Below, one piece after another: positions 1-8,243 of a stretch of DNA of 64,000 bases. The DNA is taken from NCBI RefSeq assembly GCF_000373905.1, contig NZ_KB892705.1, positions 868,001 through 932,000 on the forward strand. The letters run 5' to 3'. Below the pieces are notes generated by a model. The model had not been told where the DNA came from. It did no database searches and was given only the letters and a program-made list of their open reading frames with translations. Origin of the DNA: Mycobacterium sp. 155. Lineage in GTDB: Bacteria > Actinomycetota > Actinomycetes > Mycobacteriales > Mycobacteriaceae. A program made the translations under genes and the position numbers. Position 1 is the stretch's first letter. Each line of letters starts with the position of its first letter.

Positions 1-566
1 TCGAAGGCCAGCCGGAACGGCAACAAGCGCAGCTTCGACAACTCGGCGACCATGGCCACGTTGTAGCGCATCCGGCCGTGCGGCCAACGCATGCGGTTGG
101 TGCGGTCGCTGACCAGCGAGTCGAAGCCGGCGGCCATCACGGTGCCGAACCACTTGACGACACCGGAGCGGTCGACGATGCGACCGAGGTCGATAGTCTC
201 GGTGCGGCCGGCGGCGATCACATCGGCCGCTGCTTCGGGATCGTTTGTGGGCAGGCCGAACTCACGGGCATGATCGTTTCCGGTGCCAGCTGGCACGATG
301 CCCAGCGGAACGTCACCCTGGGCCAACTCCTGCAGAGCCAACGAGATCACGCCGTCGCCGCCGACCACCACGAGCGCATCGGTTCCGGCCTCGAGGGCCT
401 CACCGACGAGGCGGCGGGCGTGATCGGCGTCGGTGCCCACGATGGCGTTCACGTCCAGGCCGTGCCGCTGAAACCGGCCGACCGCGCGTTCGGCAGCGTG
501 TGGCGCATTGCCGTGCCCGGACAGCGGATTGGTCAGCACCGTGACGTGGGCCAAAGGGGTGATCAC
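1..566 (-). CDS. Diacylglycerol/lipid kinase (DagK family), C-terminus cut off by window edge
   Basis: About 188 codons are present, read leftwards from a GTG at 566, and the reading frame is still open at base 1. The N-terminus carries the DAGK catalytic-domain signatures: VLTNPLSGHGNAPHAA, then VVVGGDGVIS with the GGDG nucleotide-binding motif near residue 60, then GIVPAGTGNDHAREFG. The family phosphorylates diacylglycerol or related lipids at the membrane with ATP. The GTG start overlaps the TGA stop of the upstream oxidase (bases 563-566 read GTGA), so the two genes are translationally coupled. This pairing matches M. tuberculosis Rv2251-Rv2252 from memory. The lipid substrate cannot be read from this fragment. 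Confidence 0.88.
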   Translation of the reverse strand, partial: MITPLAHVTVLTNPLSGHGNAPHAAERAVGRFQRHGLDVNAIVGTDADHARRLVGEALEAGTDALVVVGGDGVISLALQELAQGDVPLGIVPAGTGNDHAREFGLPTNDPEAAADVIAAGRTETIDLGRIVDRSGVVKWFGTVMAAGFDSLVSDRTNRMRWPHGRMRYNVAMVAELSKLRLLPFRLAF

Positions 567-2164
567 GGAATCAGCTTGCCCGGGTTGAGGATTCCGGCCG
601 GGTCCAGGGTGCGCTTGACTGCGCGCAGCACTTCGACGCCGAGTTCGCCGATCTCGGCGCCCATCCACGGACGATGATCCGCGCCGACCGCGTGATGGTG
701 GGTGATGGTGGCGCCGGTGCGCACCATGGCATCGGTGGCCGCGGCCTTGGCGGCCCGCCACTGCTCGATCGGATTGTCGTGCTGTGCCGCGACGACGGTG
801 AAGTACAGCGAGGCGCCGGTGGCATACACATGCGAAATGTGGCACATGACCAGTGCCGGCGCCAGCGCGGTCGTCAAGGCCTCGGTGACAGCGGCTTTCA
901 ACGCCGCGACGTTCGACCAATTGGTAGCGGTTTCGAGCGTCTCACACAGCGCACCGGCGGACAGCAGGGAATCCCGCAGGTACGGTGCCCCGAACCGGCC
1001 TTGCTCCCAGGCCCGCGCCGGGGCCTCACCCAGCGACGTGCCACCGTGCTGCTCCAGCACCGCCCGTGTCTCGGCATGACGGCTCTCGGCATGCGCTTCA
1101 GTGCCCTCGAACACCGTGATGGCCAGGCAGCCGCCGGTAATGCTCTGCTCACCAATGCTTTCCGTGGTGGCCAGGTTCACGGCCGTCTCCACCTCGTCGG
1201 ACAGCCGGATCACGGTCGGACCGGTTCCGGTCTGGATGACTGCGCGCAGCGCGTCCGCGCCGGCGGCGAAGTCGGGGAACGACCACGCCTCGTAGCGGGT
1301 GGACTCGGGAACGGGGTGAACGCGTACCCGCACCCGGGTGATGATCCCGAACGCGCCTTCCGAACCTACGACGAGCTGACGCAGATCCGGCCCGGCCGCA
1401 GACGCGGGAGCACGGCCGAGATCCAGCACGCCGGCCGGCGTCACCGCCCGCACCCCGCGGACCATGTCGTCGAACCGACCGTAACCCGCGGAATCCTGCC
1501 CGGAGGACCGGGTGGCGGCGAATCCTCCGATGGTGGCGAACTGGAAGCTCTGCGGAAAGTGGCCGAGCGAGAATCCCTGTGCACCAAGAAGTTTCTCCGC
1601 TTCGGGCCCGGTGACCCCGGCCTGAAACTCGGCCTCGCCCGACACCTTGTCCAGGCTGATCAGCCGGTTCAGTCGGCGCAGATCCAGTGCGGCGACGGCG
1701 GTGAGGCCGTCACGAAAGGGGTCGAGGCCGCCCACCACACTGGTGCCGCCGCCGAACGGGACGACCGCGATGCGCTGGGCCGAACAGTAAGCCAGCAGCT
1801 CGGCTATCTCGTCCTCGGAGCCCGGCAGCAGCACGGCGTCGGGCGCATCCTGTACTTCGGAATCCTTGCGGCGCAACAGGTCCAGGGTCGACTTCCCGCT
1901 GGCGTGCAGAAGCCGGGACGTGTCGTCAGTGGCGCAGTGCGGTGCGCCGACGATCGCAGCCAGCGCGGCGCAGTGTGTCTCGTCGAGCGCAGAGGGTCGC
2001 AGCCGAACCTGCTCGGCGGTGAGCTCGGGCACCTGGGTCTCGCCGACGCCGAGAGCCTGGCGCAGCAGGGCTCGAATCCCGTCGGATAGCGGTCTGGCGG
2101 CTTGGGAATCACCCCAAGCATTCCATTTCATCGGAGGTAGGAGCTGCTCAGCCGGGCGCGTCAT
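563..2164 (-). CDS. FAD-linked oxidase, alkyldihydroxyacetonephosphate-synthase-like
   Basis: A 533-residue protein with a PCMH-type FAD-binding domain at about residues 100-280. Visible motifs are VLLPGSEDEIAELLAYC, VVPFGGGTSVVGGLDP and GSEGAFGIITRV. A C-terminal FAD-linked oxidase domain runs to the ILNPGK ending, with HHHAVG before it as in alkyl-DHAP synthases. Relatives make ether lipids or oxidise 2-hydroxy acids. The neighbouring lipid kinase and glycerol-3-phosphate dehydrogenase support a glycerolipid role, but the substrate is inferred. The ATG at 2164 lies only 17 bases from the divergent TetR start and has no Shine-Dalgarno sequence, so translation is leaderless or begins later, for example at Met-12. 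Confidence 0.85.
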   Translation of the reverse strand: MTRPAEQLLPPMKWNAWGDSQAARPLSDGIRALLRQALGVGETQVPELTAEQVRLRPSALDETHCAALAAIVGAPHCATDDTSRLLHASGKSTLDLLRRKDSEVQDAPDAVLLPGSEDEIAELLAYCSAQRIAVVPFGGGTSVVGGLDPFRDGLTAVAALDLRRLNRLISLDKVSGEAEFQAGVTGPEAEKLLGAQGFSLGHFPQSFQFATIGGFAATRSSGQDSAGYGRFDDMVRGVRAVTPAGVLDLGRAPASAAGPDLRQLVVGSEGAFGIITRVRVRVHPVPESTRYEAWSFPDFAAGADALRAVIQTGTGPTVIRLSDEVETAVNLATTESIGEQSITGGCLAITVFEGTEAHAESRHAETRAVLEQHGGTSLGEAPARAWEQGRFGAPYLRDSLLSAGALCETLETATNWSNVAALKAAVTEALTTALAPALVMCHISHVYATGASLYFTVVAAQHDNPIEQWRAAKAAATDAMVRTGATITHHHAVGADHRPWMGAEIGELGVEVLRAVKRTLDPAGILNPGKLIP

Positions 2165-2200
2165 GCGTTACAGTATTACATATGATGTCAATCAGTAACG
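2165..2200. promoter_or_regulatory. Divergent promoter/operator between oxidase and TetR gene
   Basis: The two start codons are only 17 bases apart. An inverted repeat CGTTAC (2167-2172 region) / GTAACG (2195-2200) spans the junction, with a smaller ACAT-ATG-ATGT symmetry inside. On the minus strand TTGACA (2192-2187) could be a -35 element for the oxidase. The arrangement suggests TetR autoregulation and co-control of the oxidase. This is inferred from symmetry and position only. Confidence 0.4.
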
Positions 2201-2766
2201 ATCGAGCAGGGGAGTCTCTGGGGGACCGCATCCTCGACGCGGCCGCCGGCTGTGTACTGGCATACGGCATCGACCGGGTCACCTTGGCTGAAATCGCTCG
2301 CCGCGCCGGCGTGAGCCGGCCGACTGTCTACCGCCGCTTCCCGGACACCCGCTCGATCCTGGCGGCGCTGCTCACTGCGCGGATCGTGCATGTGCTCGAC
2401 GACGTCGACAGCGCAGGACCCGGGCGTGAAGCCTTGGTGGCGCGGATCGTGCAGGTCGCGCAGCGGCTGCGGCACGACGAGGTGATCATGGCCGTGCTGC
2501 ACACCGCACCTGAGCTGGCCATGGTGTACATCGCCGAACGACTGGGCACCAGCCAGCAGATCCTGATCGATGCAGTCGCCGGGGAGCTCAAGCTTGCGCA
2601 GGAAGATGGCAGCGTACGCGGAGGCGATCCGCGCCAACTCGCCACCATGTGCCTGCTGATCACGCAGTCGGCGATCCAGTCTGCGCAGATGGTCGAGCCG
2701 ATCTTGGATGCCGACGCGCTCGCCCGTGAACTGACCAACGCACTGAACGGATACCTCGCACCATGA
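2182..2766 (+). CDS. TetR-family transcriptional regulator
   Basis: A 194-residue protein. The helix-turn-helix is at about residues 28-60, with core VTLAEIARRAGVSRPTVYRRF followed by a diverged ligand-binding domain. Its position corresponds to Rv2250c of M. tuberculosis from memory. The start is an ATG-ATG pair at 2182/2185. No Shine-Dalgarno sequence fits because the divergent oxidase starts 17 bases away. The stop overlaps the start of glpD1 (ATGA at 2763-2766), so regulator and dehydrogenase share one transcript. It probably controls its own operon and the divergent oxidase. The effector is unknown. Confidence 0.88.
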   Translation: MMSISNDRAGESLGDRILDAAAGCVLAYGIDRVTLAEIARRAGVSRPTVYRRFPDTRSILAALLTARIVHVLDDVDSAGPGREALVARIVQVAQRLRHDEVIMAVLHTAPELAMVYIAERLGTSQQILIDAVAGELKLAQEDGSVRGGDPRQLATMCLLITQSAIQSAQMVEPILDADALARELTNALNGYLAP

Positions 2767-4358
2767 CCCGCTCCGCCGCACTCAACCGGGCCCGCCGGGT
2801 CACCGAACTTGCTGCACTCGCCGATGGCGAGCAACTCGATGTGCTTGTCATCGGGGGCGGCATCACCGGCGCCGGCATCGCACTCGACGCCGCCACCCGC
2901 GGGCTGAGCGTAGCGCTGGTGGAGAAACACGATCTGGCGTTCGGCACGAGCCGGTGGAGCTCCAAGCTGGTGCACGGTGGGCTGCGCTACCTCGCGACCG
3001 GAAATGTCGGCATCGCCCGGCGCAGCGCCATCGAACGCGGAATCCTGATGACCCGCAATGCCCCTCACCTGGTCAAGGCCATGCCGCAGTTGGTCCCGCT
3101 GTTACCGTCGATGAGCGGCACTTCGCGGGCACTGGTCCGCACCGGGTTCGTCGCCGGGGATGCGCTGCGCAAACTCGCGGGAACCCCTGCCAGGGTTTTG
3201 CCGCGGTCGCGTCGGGTGGACGCCGCCCGGGCGGTCGAGCTGGTACCCGCCGTGCGTACCGACGGTCTGGACGGCGCATTTCTGGCCTACGACGGTCAGC
3301 TCATCGACGACGCCCGGCTGGTGGTCGCCGTCGCGCGCACGGCTGCCCAACACGGCGCTCGAATTCTGACCCGGTTGGCCGCGACTGGCGCGCGAGGCGA
3401 TTCGGTCACGCTCACCGAGCAGGTCACGGGCGAGACGTTCGACGTGACCGTCCGTGCCGTGATCAACGCCGCCGGTGTCTGGGCGGGTGAGGTGGACCCG
3501 TCCATCACGCTACGGCCCAGTCGCGGTACGCATTTGGTGTTCGAGGCTTCAGTCTTCGGCAATCCGGCTGCCGCGCTGACCATCCCGATACCGGGCGAGT
3601 TGAACCGGTTCGTGTTCGCCATGCCCGAACAGCTCGGCCGGGTGTACCTGGGGCTCACCGACGAGGCGGCCCCAGGACCCATACCCGATGTGCCGCAACC
3701 AACTTCGGGTGAGATCAGCTTTCTGCTGGACACCGTGAACAGCGCATTGGCCACGGCACTTACCCCTGGTGACGTGCGGGGTGCCTACGCTGGGCTGCGA
3801 CCGCTGATCGAGAGCAGCGCGGACGCGAGGAGCACCAAGGGTACGGACGCGAGGAGCACCAAGGGCAGAGGCAAAGGGCCCAGCAGGACCGCCGACGTTT
3901 CCCGCGAGCATGCCGTCGTCGAATCGCCCAGCGGCGTGCTGAGCGTCATTGGAGGCAAACTCACCGAATACCGTTACATGGCCCAAGACGTCCTGGACCG
4001 TGCGGTCGCGTTGCGCGGCTTGCCCGCTACCGCCTGCCGCACCCGCAACCTCCCCCTGGTTGGTGCCCCGGCTAATCCGGTGTCGACCTTGCGCGCGCCG
4101 GTGGAGCTGCCGCTGTCCCTGGTGGCCCGCTACGGCGCCGAGGCACCCAACGTCGTCGCGCAAGCCGGGTGCGATCGCCCGACCGAGCCGGTCGCCGACG
4201 GGATCGACGTGACGCGAGCGGAATTCGAATACGCGGTGACGCACGAGGGTGCACTGACCGTCGGCGACATCCTGGATCGTCGCACCCGCATCGGGCTGGT
4301 GGCCGACGATCGGGCCCGAGCCGCCGAGGTAGCCGCGGAGTTCCTGGGGCGGGTGTGA
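2763..4358 (+). CDS. glpD1: Glycerol-3-phosphate dehydrogenase, FAD-dependent
   Basis: A 531-residue enzyme oxidising sn-glycerol-3-phosphate to dihydroxyacetone phosphate at the membrane and passing electrons to quinone. The Rossmann motif VIGGGITGAGIALDAATRG lies at about residues 30-48, followed by the GlpD signature GTSRWSSKLVHGGLRYL. The C-terminus holds GGKLTEYRYMAQD and a DAO C-terminal domain. The ATGA overlap with the TetR gene implies coupled translation. Residues about 353-370 contain an odd low-complexity stretch, DARSTKGTDARSTKGR, from a duplicated 24-base unit. It lies in a loop between the substrate domain and the GGKLTEY segment and probably does not destroy the enzyme. Confidence 0.93.
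   Translation: MTRSAALNRARRVTELAALADGEQLDVLVIGGGITGAGIALDAATRGLSVALVEKHDLAFGTSRWSSKLVHGGLRYLATGNVGIARRSAIERGILMTRNAPHLVKAMPQLVPLLPSMSGTSRALVRTGFVAGDALRKLAGTPARVLPRSRRVDAARAVELVPAVRTDGLDGAFLAYDGQLIDDARLVVAVARTAAQHGARILTRLAATGARGDSVTLTEQVTGETFDVTVRAVINAAGVWAGEVDPSITLRPSRGTHLVFEASVFGNPAAALTIPIPGELNRFVFAMPEQLGRVYLGLTDEAAPGPIPDVPQPTSGEISFLLDTVNSALATALTPGDVRGAYAGLRPLIESSADARSTKGTDARSTKGRGKGPSRTADVSREHAVVESPSGVLSVIGGKLTEYRYMAQDVLDRAVALRGLPATACRTRNLPLVGAPANPVSTLRAPVELPLSLVARYGAEAPNVVAQAGCDRPTEPVADGIDVTRAEFEYAVTHEGALTVGDILDRRTRIGLVADDRARAAEVAAEFLGRV
3821..3868 (+). repeat. Two tandem 24-bp units inside glpD1
   Basis: GGACGCGAGGAGCACCAAGG at 3821-3840 recurs at 3845-3864 with a 24-base period. It keeps the reading frame and encodes DARSTKGT then DARSTKGR. 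The 13-base core ACGCGAGGAGCAC also occurs inverted in pepB at 53763-53775. Confidence 0.9.
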
Positions 4359-4365
4359 TCGCGGG

Positions 4366-4382
4366 TATATTAGGGCGGAACT
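4366..4382 (+). promoter_or_regulatory. Probable promoter of TetR gene with operator half-site
   Basis: TATATT at 4366-4371 is a good -10 hexamer 37 bases before the ATG at 4409. GCGGAACT at 4375-4382 matches one arm of the palindromic operator at 5076-5095, so the regulator may also bind here. No full second arm is present. Confidence 0.4.
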
Positions 4383-4408
4383 GACCCGTATCGACAGGAT
4401 GGTCCGTT

Positions 4409-5035
4409 ATGGCAACCGATGGCGCTGCGTCGACATCGAACCCGCGCCGCAGCCCCGGACGCTTGGACCGGTCTCGTGACCCAGAGATTCTCGATGCGGC
4501 ACTGCGGGGCGTGGCCGAACTGGGGTATGACCGGCTCAGCATGGACGACATTGCGGCACGGGCCGGCGTTGGCAAGGCCGCGATCTACCGTCGCTGGCCG
4601 TCGAAACCCGTGGTGGTCGCCGACGCGATCGCGCACTGGCGGCGTCGTCAGGGGTCGGTCGAACCGCCCAACACCGGAAGCCTGCGCGGCGATATCGAAG
4701 CGCTTGTCGCAGCGGTGCCCGAATTCGATGACGCTGGACTGAGCACAATTCAGGTGATTGTCGGGGTAGCGACGGCCGCGATGCACAATCCCGTCCTGGC
4801 GGCCGCACTGGATGATCTTGTGCTCTCCCCGCCGCGCCAGATGGTCCGACTGCTGCTCGACCACGCACAGGCGCGCGGGGAAATTCCGCCCGGCCGCGAC
4901 CTGAGCCTCATACCTGACGTTGCATTGGGCCTCAACGTATTGCGGGTGATGACCGGACGGCCGATCGATCGGGTCTTTGTCCGGCGCGTCCTCGAAGACG
5001 TGATCCTGCCGCTGGCCGGCGCTCCGGCGCCCTAA
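4409..5035 (+). CDS. TetR-family transcriptional regulator of the adjacent monooxygenase
   Basis: A 208-residue protein with a charged N-terminal tail and a helix-turn-helix at about residues 33-75. Its recognition core is LSMDDIAARAGVGKAAIYRRW, and a TetR C-terminal domain follows. The downstream flavin monooxygenase is in the same direction and is preceded by a 20-base palindrome overlapping its likely -10 region. One arm of that palindrome also precedes this gene. The simplest reading is a local repressor that senses the substrate of the monooxygenase and controls both genes. The pair sits between glpD1 and accD6 and looks like an accessory insertion. Confidence 0.88.
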   Translation: MATDGAASTSNPRRSPGRLDRSRDPEILDAALRGVAELGYDRLSMDDIAARAGVGKAAIYRRWPSKPVVVADAIAHWRRRQGSVEPPNTGSLRGDIEALVAAVPEFDDAGLSTIQVIVGVATAAMHNPVLAAALDDLVLSPPRQMVRLLLDHAQARGEIPPGRDLSLIPDVALGLNVLRVMTGRPIDRVFVRRVLEDVILPLAGAPAP

Positions 5036-5075
5036 CGGTTGCGTATCGCACCCGGCAGTGCCACATTGGGAATAG

Positions 5076-5095
5076 GCGGAACTACTTAGTTCCGC
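5076..5095 (+). promoter_or_regulatory. 20-bp palindromic operator upstream of monooxygenase
   Basis: GCGGAACTA (5076-5084) and TAGTTCCGC (5087-5095) are perfect inverted arms around a 2-base centre. A TACTTA hexamer inside could be the -10 element, so bound TetR would block transcription. The palindrome ends 15 bases before the true ATG at 5111. Confidence 0.72.
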
Positions 5096-5110
5096 ATGGA
5101 GGAGGGTGCG

Positions 5111-6682
5111 ATGAATGACGTTCGGATCCCCGTACTGATCGTCGGCGCGGGCGTCGCAGGGCTGGCCTGTGCGGATCTGCTGGCCCAGCACGGCGTCGAA
5201 TCGGTGCTGGTGGAGAAACGGCGCGAGGCCTTCGTCTACCCGAAGGCCCGCAACCTGACCTTCCGCACCCTCGAGATCCTGCGCGCGCTCGGCCTGAGCG
5301 ACCAGGTGCACGCCGTCGCCGACGGCGTTTCGGGCGTGGTCCTCAAACCGGCCCTGACCAGCACCTCAGCGGAACCGGCGATGGACGTCGACGCGATCTT
5401 CGACGAGTTCGTCGGCCTCAGCCCGGAACCGGTGGCCCAGTACTGCCCGCAGAGCCACCTGGAACCGATACTGCTGGCCGACATCCGTCGTCGCGGCAGC
5501 CAGGTCCGATATGGCACGAGCCTGTCGAGTTTCACCGAGGACGCCCACGGAGTCACGGCCGAGTTGAGTTCGGAGACCGGGACCGAGACAGTGCACGCCG
5601 ACTATCTGATCGCCGCCGACGGCGTGCACAGCCCGATCCGCACCGCACTCGGCATCGATACATCGGGCTACGGGGCGCTGCCGATCTTCGTGGTGTTCAT
5701 CTACTTTCGCGGTCGCTGGCGGTCGGTCGTGCCTGAACTCGGTGAGGGTGACGCGGTTCAGGTGCGCAACTCCGACGTGGACGGCATCTTCCTGGCAATC
5801 GACGGTGACCGCGGCATGTTCATCACCACATATTTGCCCCAAAGTGGTGAATCGGCAGAGCAGTTCACACCGGAGCACTGCCGCCGGGTGCTCACCGCGG
5901 CGATCGGCGAATCGATCGACCTTGAGATCATCGAGGTGGCACCGTGGCGGCCGTACGAGCAGGTGGCCACCCAATTCCGTAGCGGGCGAACCTATCTGGT
6001 GGGTGACGCTGCGCATACCATGCCGCCGTTCAAGGCCGGCGGTGCAAACACGGCCATCCAGAGCGCCCAGAACCTGGCCTGGAAGCTGGCGGCCGTGCAC
6101 CACGGTGTCGCCGGGCCCGGCCTGCTCGCGACCTATCACGACGAGCGATATCCGATCGGCCGGTTCGCCGCCCGCCAGTCGCTGGTTGGACCGCCGCTAG
6201 CTCTGCTGAAGCTCGACGGCTCGGTGCCGGGCCTGTCGGCCGGGGAAGAAGCACCGCTGTTCACCATGGTGCTTGGTTACCAATACCACTCGGCGGCAGT
6301 GGCTTCCGATCATGCGTCGGCAGGCACCGTGACCTTCGTCGATGCACTGACCGGTCAACCAGGCACCCGTATGCCTCACATCTGGCTGCCCCGCGACGGG
6401 AAGCGGGTATCCACCCTGGACTTGATCGGCTCCGGTTTCGCTTTGTTCATAGCGGGGGAGCCGGCGGCGTGGACGGCTGCGGCCGCGCGTGTGGCGGCCA
6501 CGTTCGGAGTAGAGGTTGCGGTGCACATGCTGGGCGACGACGGTGCGGCGCACACCGGGCTCGGTGCCGGAGGTGCGCTGTTGATACGGCCCGACGACTT
6601 TGTCGGCTGGCGTGTCGAGACCCTGCCCTCTGATCCGGAAACCGCTCTGCGGCAATCACTTTCTGCGATCCTCGATCGTTGA
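5111..6682 (+). CDS. FAD-dependent aromatic monooxygenase (phenol/3-HPP hydroxylase-like)
   Basis: A 523-residue class A flavoprotein hydroxylase. The N-terminal FAD motif is VGAGVAGLACADLLAQHG, with a DG motif in AADGVHSPIRTALG and the FAD-binding GD motif in YLVGDAAHTMPPFKAGGAN. A thioredoxin-like C-terminal domain follows from about residue 400. The family hydroxylates phenolic or polyketide rings with NAD(P)H and O2. I place the start at 5111 because GGAGGAG sits just ahead of it. The in-frame ATG at 5096 directly abuts the operator and lacks a ribosome binding site. Control by the upstream TetR is likely. The substrate cannot be deduced. Confidence 0.87.
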   Translation: MNDVRIPVLIVGAGVAGLACADLLAQHGVESVLVEKRREAFVYPKARNLTFRTLEILRALGLSDQVHAVADGVSGVVLKPALTSTSAEPAMDVDAIFDEFVGLSPEPVAQYCPQSHLEPILLADIRRRGSQVRYGTSLSSFTEDAHGVTAELSSETGTETVHADYLIAADGVHSPIRTALGIDTSGYGALPIFVVFIYFRGRWRSVVPELGEGDAVQVRNSDVDGIFLAIDGDRGMFITTYLPQSGESAEQFTPEHCRRVLTAAIGESIDLEIIEVAPWRPYEQVATQFRSGRTYLVGDAAHTMPPFKAGGANTAIQSAQNLAWKLAAVHHGVAGPGLLATYHDERYPIGRFAARQSLVGPPLALLKLDGSVPGLSAGEEAPLFTMVLGYQYHSAAVASDHASAGTVTFVDALTGQPGTRMPHIWLPRDGKRVSTLDLIGSGFALFIAGEPAAWTAAAARVAATFGVEVAVHMLGDDGAAHTGLGAGGALLIRPDDFVGWRVETLPSDPETALRQSLSAILDR

Positions 6683-6687
6683 AACAC

Positions 6688-6744
6688 CGAATGGCCAGTT
6701 ATTGCACGGCTTTTCGCCTTGGGTGTGCAATAACTGGCCATTCG
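6688..6744. repeat. Long inverted repeat, 20-bp stem, between convergent genes
   Basis: Arms at 6688-6707 and 6725-6744 are perfect complements (CGAATGGCCAGTTATTGCAC and its reverse complement) around a 17-base loop. It lies 5 bases after the monooxygenase stop and 14 bases beyond the accD6 stop on the other strand. It can act as a bidirectional terminator. The exact, non-GC-rich arms also resemble a dispersed palindromic repeat. Confidence 0.75.
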
Positions 6745-6758
6745 CGCCAGCTGAGTGG

Positions 6759-8186
6759 TTACAGCGGGATGTTCTTGTGGCGACCGCGGCGATGCGGTGT
6801 TTCGGCAAGTGCCTGCGTGATCTTGCTGCGGGTGTGCGCCGGGTCGATCTTCTCGTCGACCACGCCGATCTCGATCGCCGAATCGACACCGCCGGCGATG
6901 CGCTCGTGCTCGATCGCCAGTTCCTCGTGCAACGCTTCGCGCTCAGCGGCATCCTCGACGGCAGCCAGCTTCTTCTTGTGCAGGATGCCGACCGCGGCCT
7001 TGGCGCCCATCACGGCAACCTCGGCGTCCGGCCAGGCGAACACCTTGGTGGCGTTCAGCGACCGCGCGTTCATCGCGATGTAGGCGCCGCCGTAGATCTT
7101 GCGGGTCACCAGCGTGACGCGGGGGACCGTCGACTCGCCGAAGGCGTGCAGCAGCTTGGCGCCGCGGCGCACCACGCCGCCCCATTCCTGGTCCACGCCG
7201 GGCAGGTAACCGGGCACGTCGACCACGACCACCAGTGGGACTCCGAACGCGTCGCACAACCGCACGAAACGCGCTGCCTTCTCGGCACTTTCGGAGTTCA
7301 AGCAGCCGCCTAGGCGCAACGGGTTGTTGGCGATCACGCCGACGGTACGGCCGGCCAAGCGCCCGAGGCCGACGACGATCGACGGCGCCCACTTGCCCTG
7401 GAATTCCTCGAACGGCACACCCTCGTCGAGCAGAGCGGTGATCAGCGGGTGCACGTCGTAGGCGCGGCGTGGCGACTCCGGCAGCAGTGCATGCAGGTCG
7501 GTGTCGCCGGACTCGGCCTTGCTGCGGTCGAAATGACCCTGCTGGCAGAACAATCCGACCAGGCGACGGCCCCGCTCATAGGCGTCGAGCTCGTCGTCGG
7601 CGACGATGTGGCACACGCCGGACTTCTTGTGGTGGGCGTCGGGGCCGCCGAGCGACACCATGTCGACGTCCTCGCCGGTGACGCTGCGCACGACATCGGG
7701 GCCGGTGACGAACACCTTGCTGTCCGGGGCCATGACGATCACGTCGGTCAGGGCGGGCCCGTAGGCCGCGCCGCCGGCGGCGAAGCCGACGACCACAGAG
7801 ATCTGCGGGATGTAGCCGGACGCACGGATCATCGCCTCGAACACGAGGCCGACCGCGTGCAGGGCCTTGACGCCCTCGGCCAGCCGGGCGCCACCCGAGT
7901 GCCAGATGCCGACGATGGGATTCTGGTCCGCGATGGCGGTGTCGTAGGCGCTGACGATGTGAGCGCAGCCGTCCACACCCATCGCACCGCCCATGACGGT
8001 GCCGTCGGTGCAGAAGGCGACGGTCCGAACACCGTTGACGGTGCCTGCGGCGGCGAGCACACCGGAACGGTCACGCTCGTGCAGCAGTTCGACGTCGCAG
8101 CCGTCGTCGAAGAACGTCTTCAGTCGGAGCAGGGGATCGCGCGGATCGAGTGACTCGGCAGCCGCCTCGGGGGCCATGATGGTCAT
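6759..8186 (-). CDS. accD6: Acetyl/propionyl-CoA carboxylase beta (carboxyltransferase) subunit AccD6
   Basis: A 475-residue biotin-dependent carboxyltransferase. The N-terminal half contains HSGGARLAEGVKAL and the FAAGGAAYGPALTD motif. The C-terminal half contains the acyl-CoA-binding segment VVVVDVPGYLPG and KIYGGAYIAMNARSL. With an AccA-type biotin carboxylase it makes malonyl-CoA for the FAS-I and FAS-II systems. It is last in the fabD-acpM-kasA-kasB-accD6 order, as in M. tuberculosis. The start ATG at 8186 follows a strong AAGGAGG at the right spacing. A second ATG three codons later is a possible alternative. Confidence 0.95.
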   Translation of the reverse strand: MTIMAPEAAAESLDPRDPLLRLKTFFDDGCDVELLHERDRSGVLAAAGTVNGVRTVAFCTDGTVMGGAMGVDGCAHIVSAYDTAIADQNPIVGIWHSGGARLAEGVKALHAVGLVFEAMIRASGYIPQISVVVGFAAGGAAYGPALTDVIVMAPDSKVFVTGPDVVRSVTGEDVDMVSLGGPDAHHKKSGVCHIVADDELDAYERGRRLVGLFCQQGHFDRSKAESGDTDLHALLPESPRRAYDVHPLITALLDEGVPFEEFQGKWAPSIVVGLGRLAGRTVGVIANNPLRLGGCLNSESAEKAARFVRLCDAFGVPLVVVVDVPGYLPGVDQEWGGVVRRGAKLLHAFGESTVPRVTLVTRKIYGGAYIAMNARSLNATKVFAWPDAEVAVMGAKAAVGILHKKKLAAVEDAAEREALHEELAIEHERIAGGVDSAIEIGVVDEKIDPAHTRSKITQALAETPHRRGRHKNIPL

Positions 8187-8243
8187 ACAAACCTCCTTGT
8201 AGCTGTCGGATGCCGGCCAGCCTCGCGGGAAATGCGGTGTGTG

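Noticed and set aside
5096..5110. Upstream ATG of the monooxygenase
   Set aside because: It directly abuts the operator and has no ribosome binding site, while GGAGGAG precedes the ATG at 5111.
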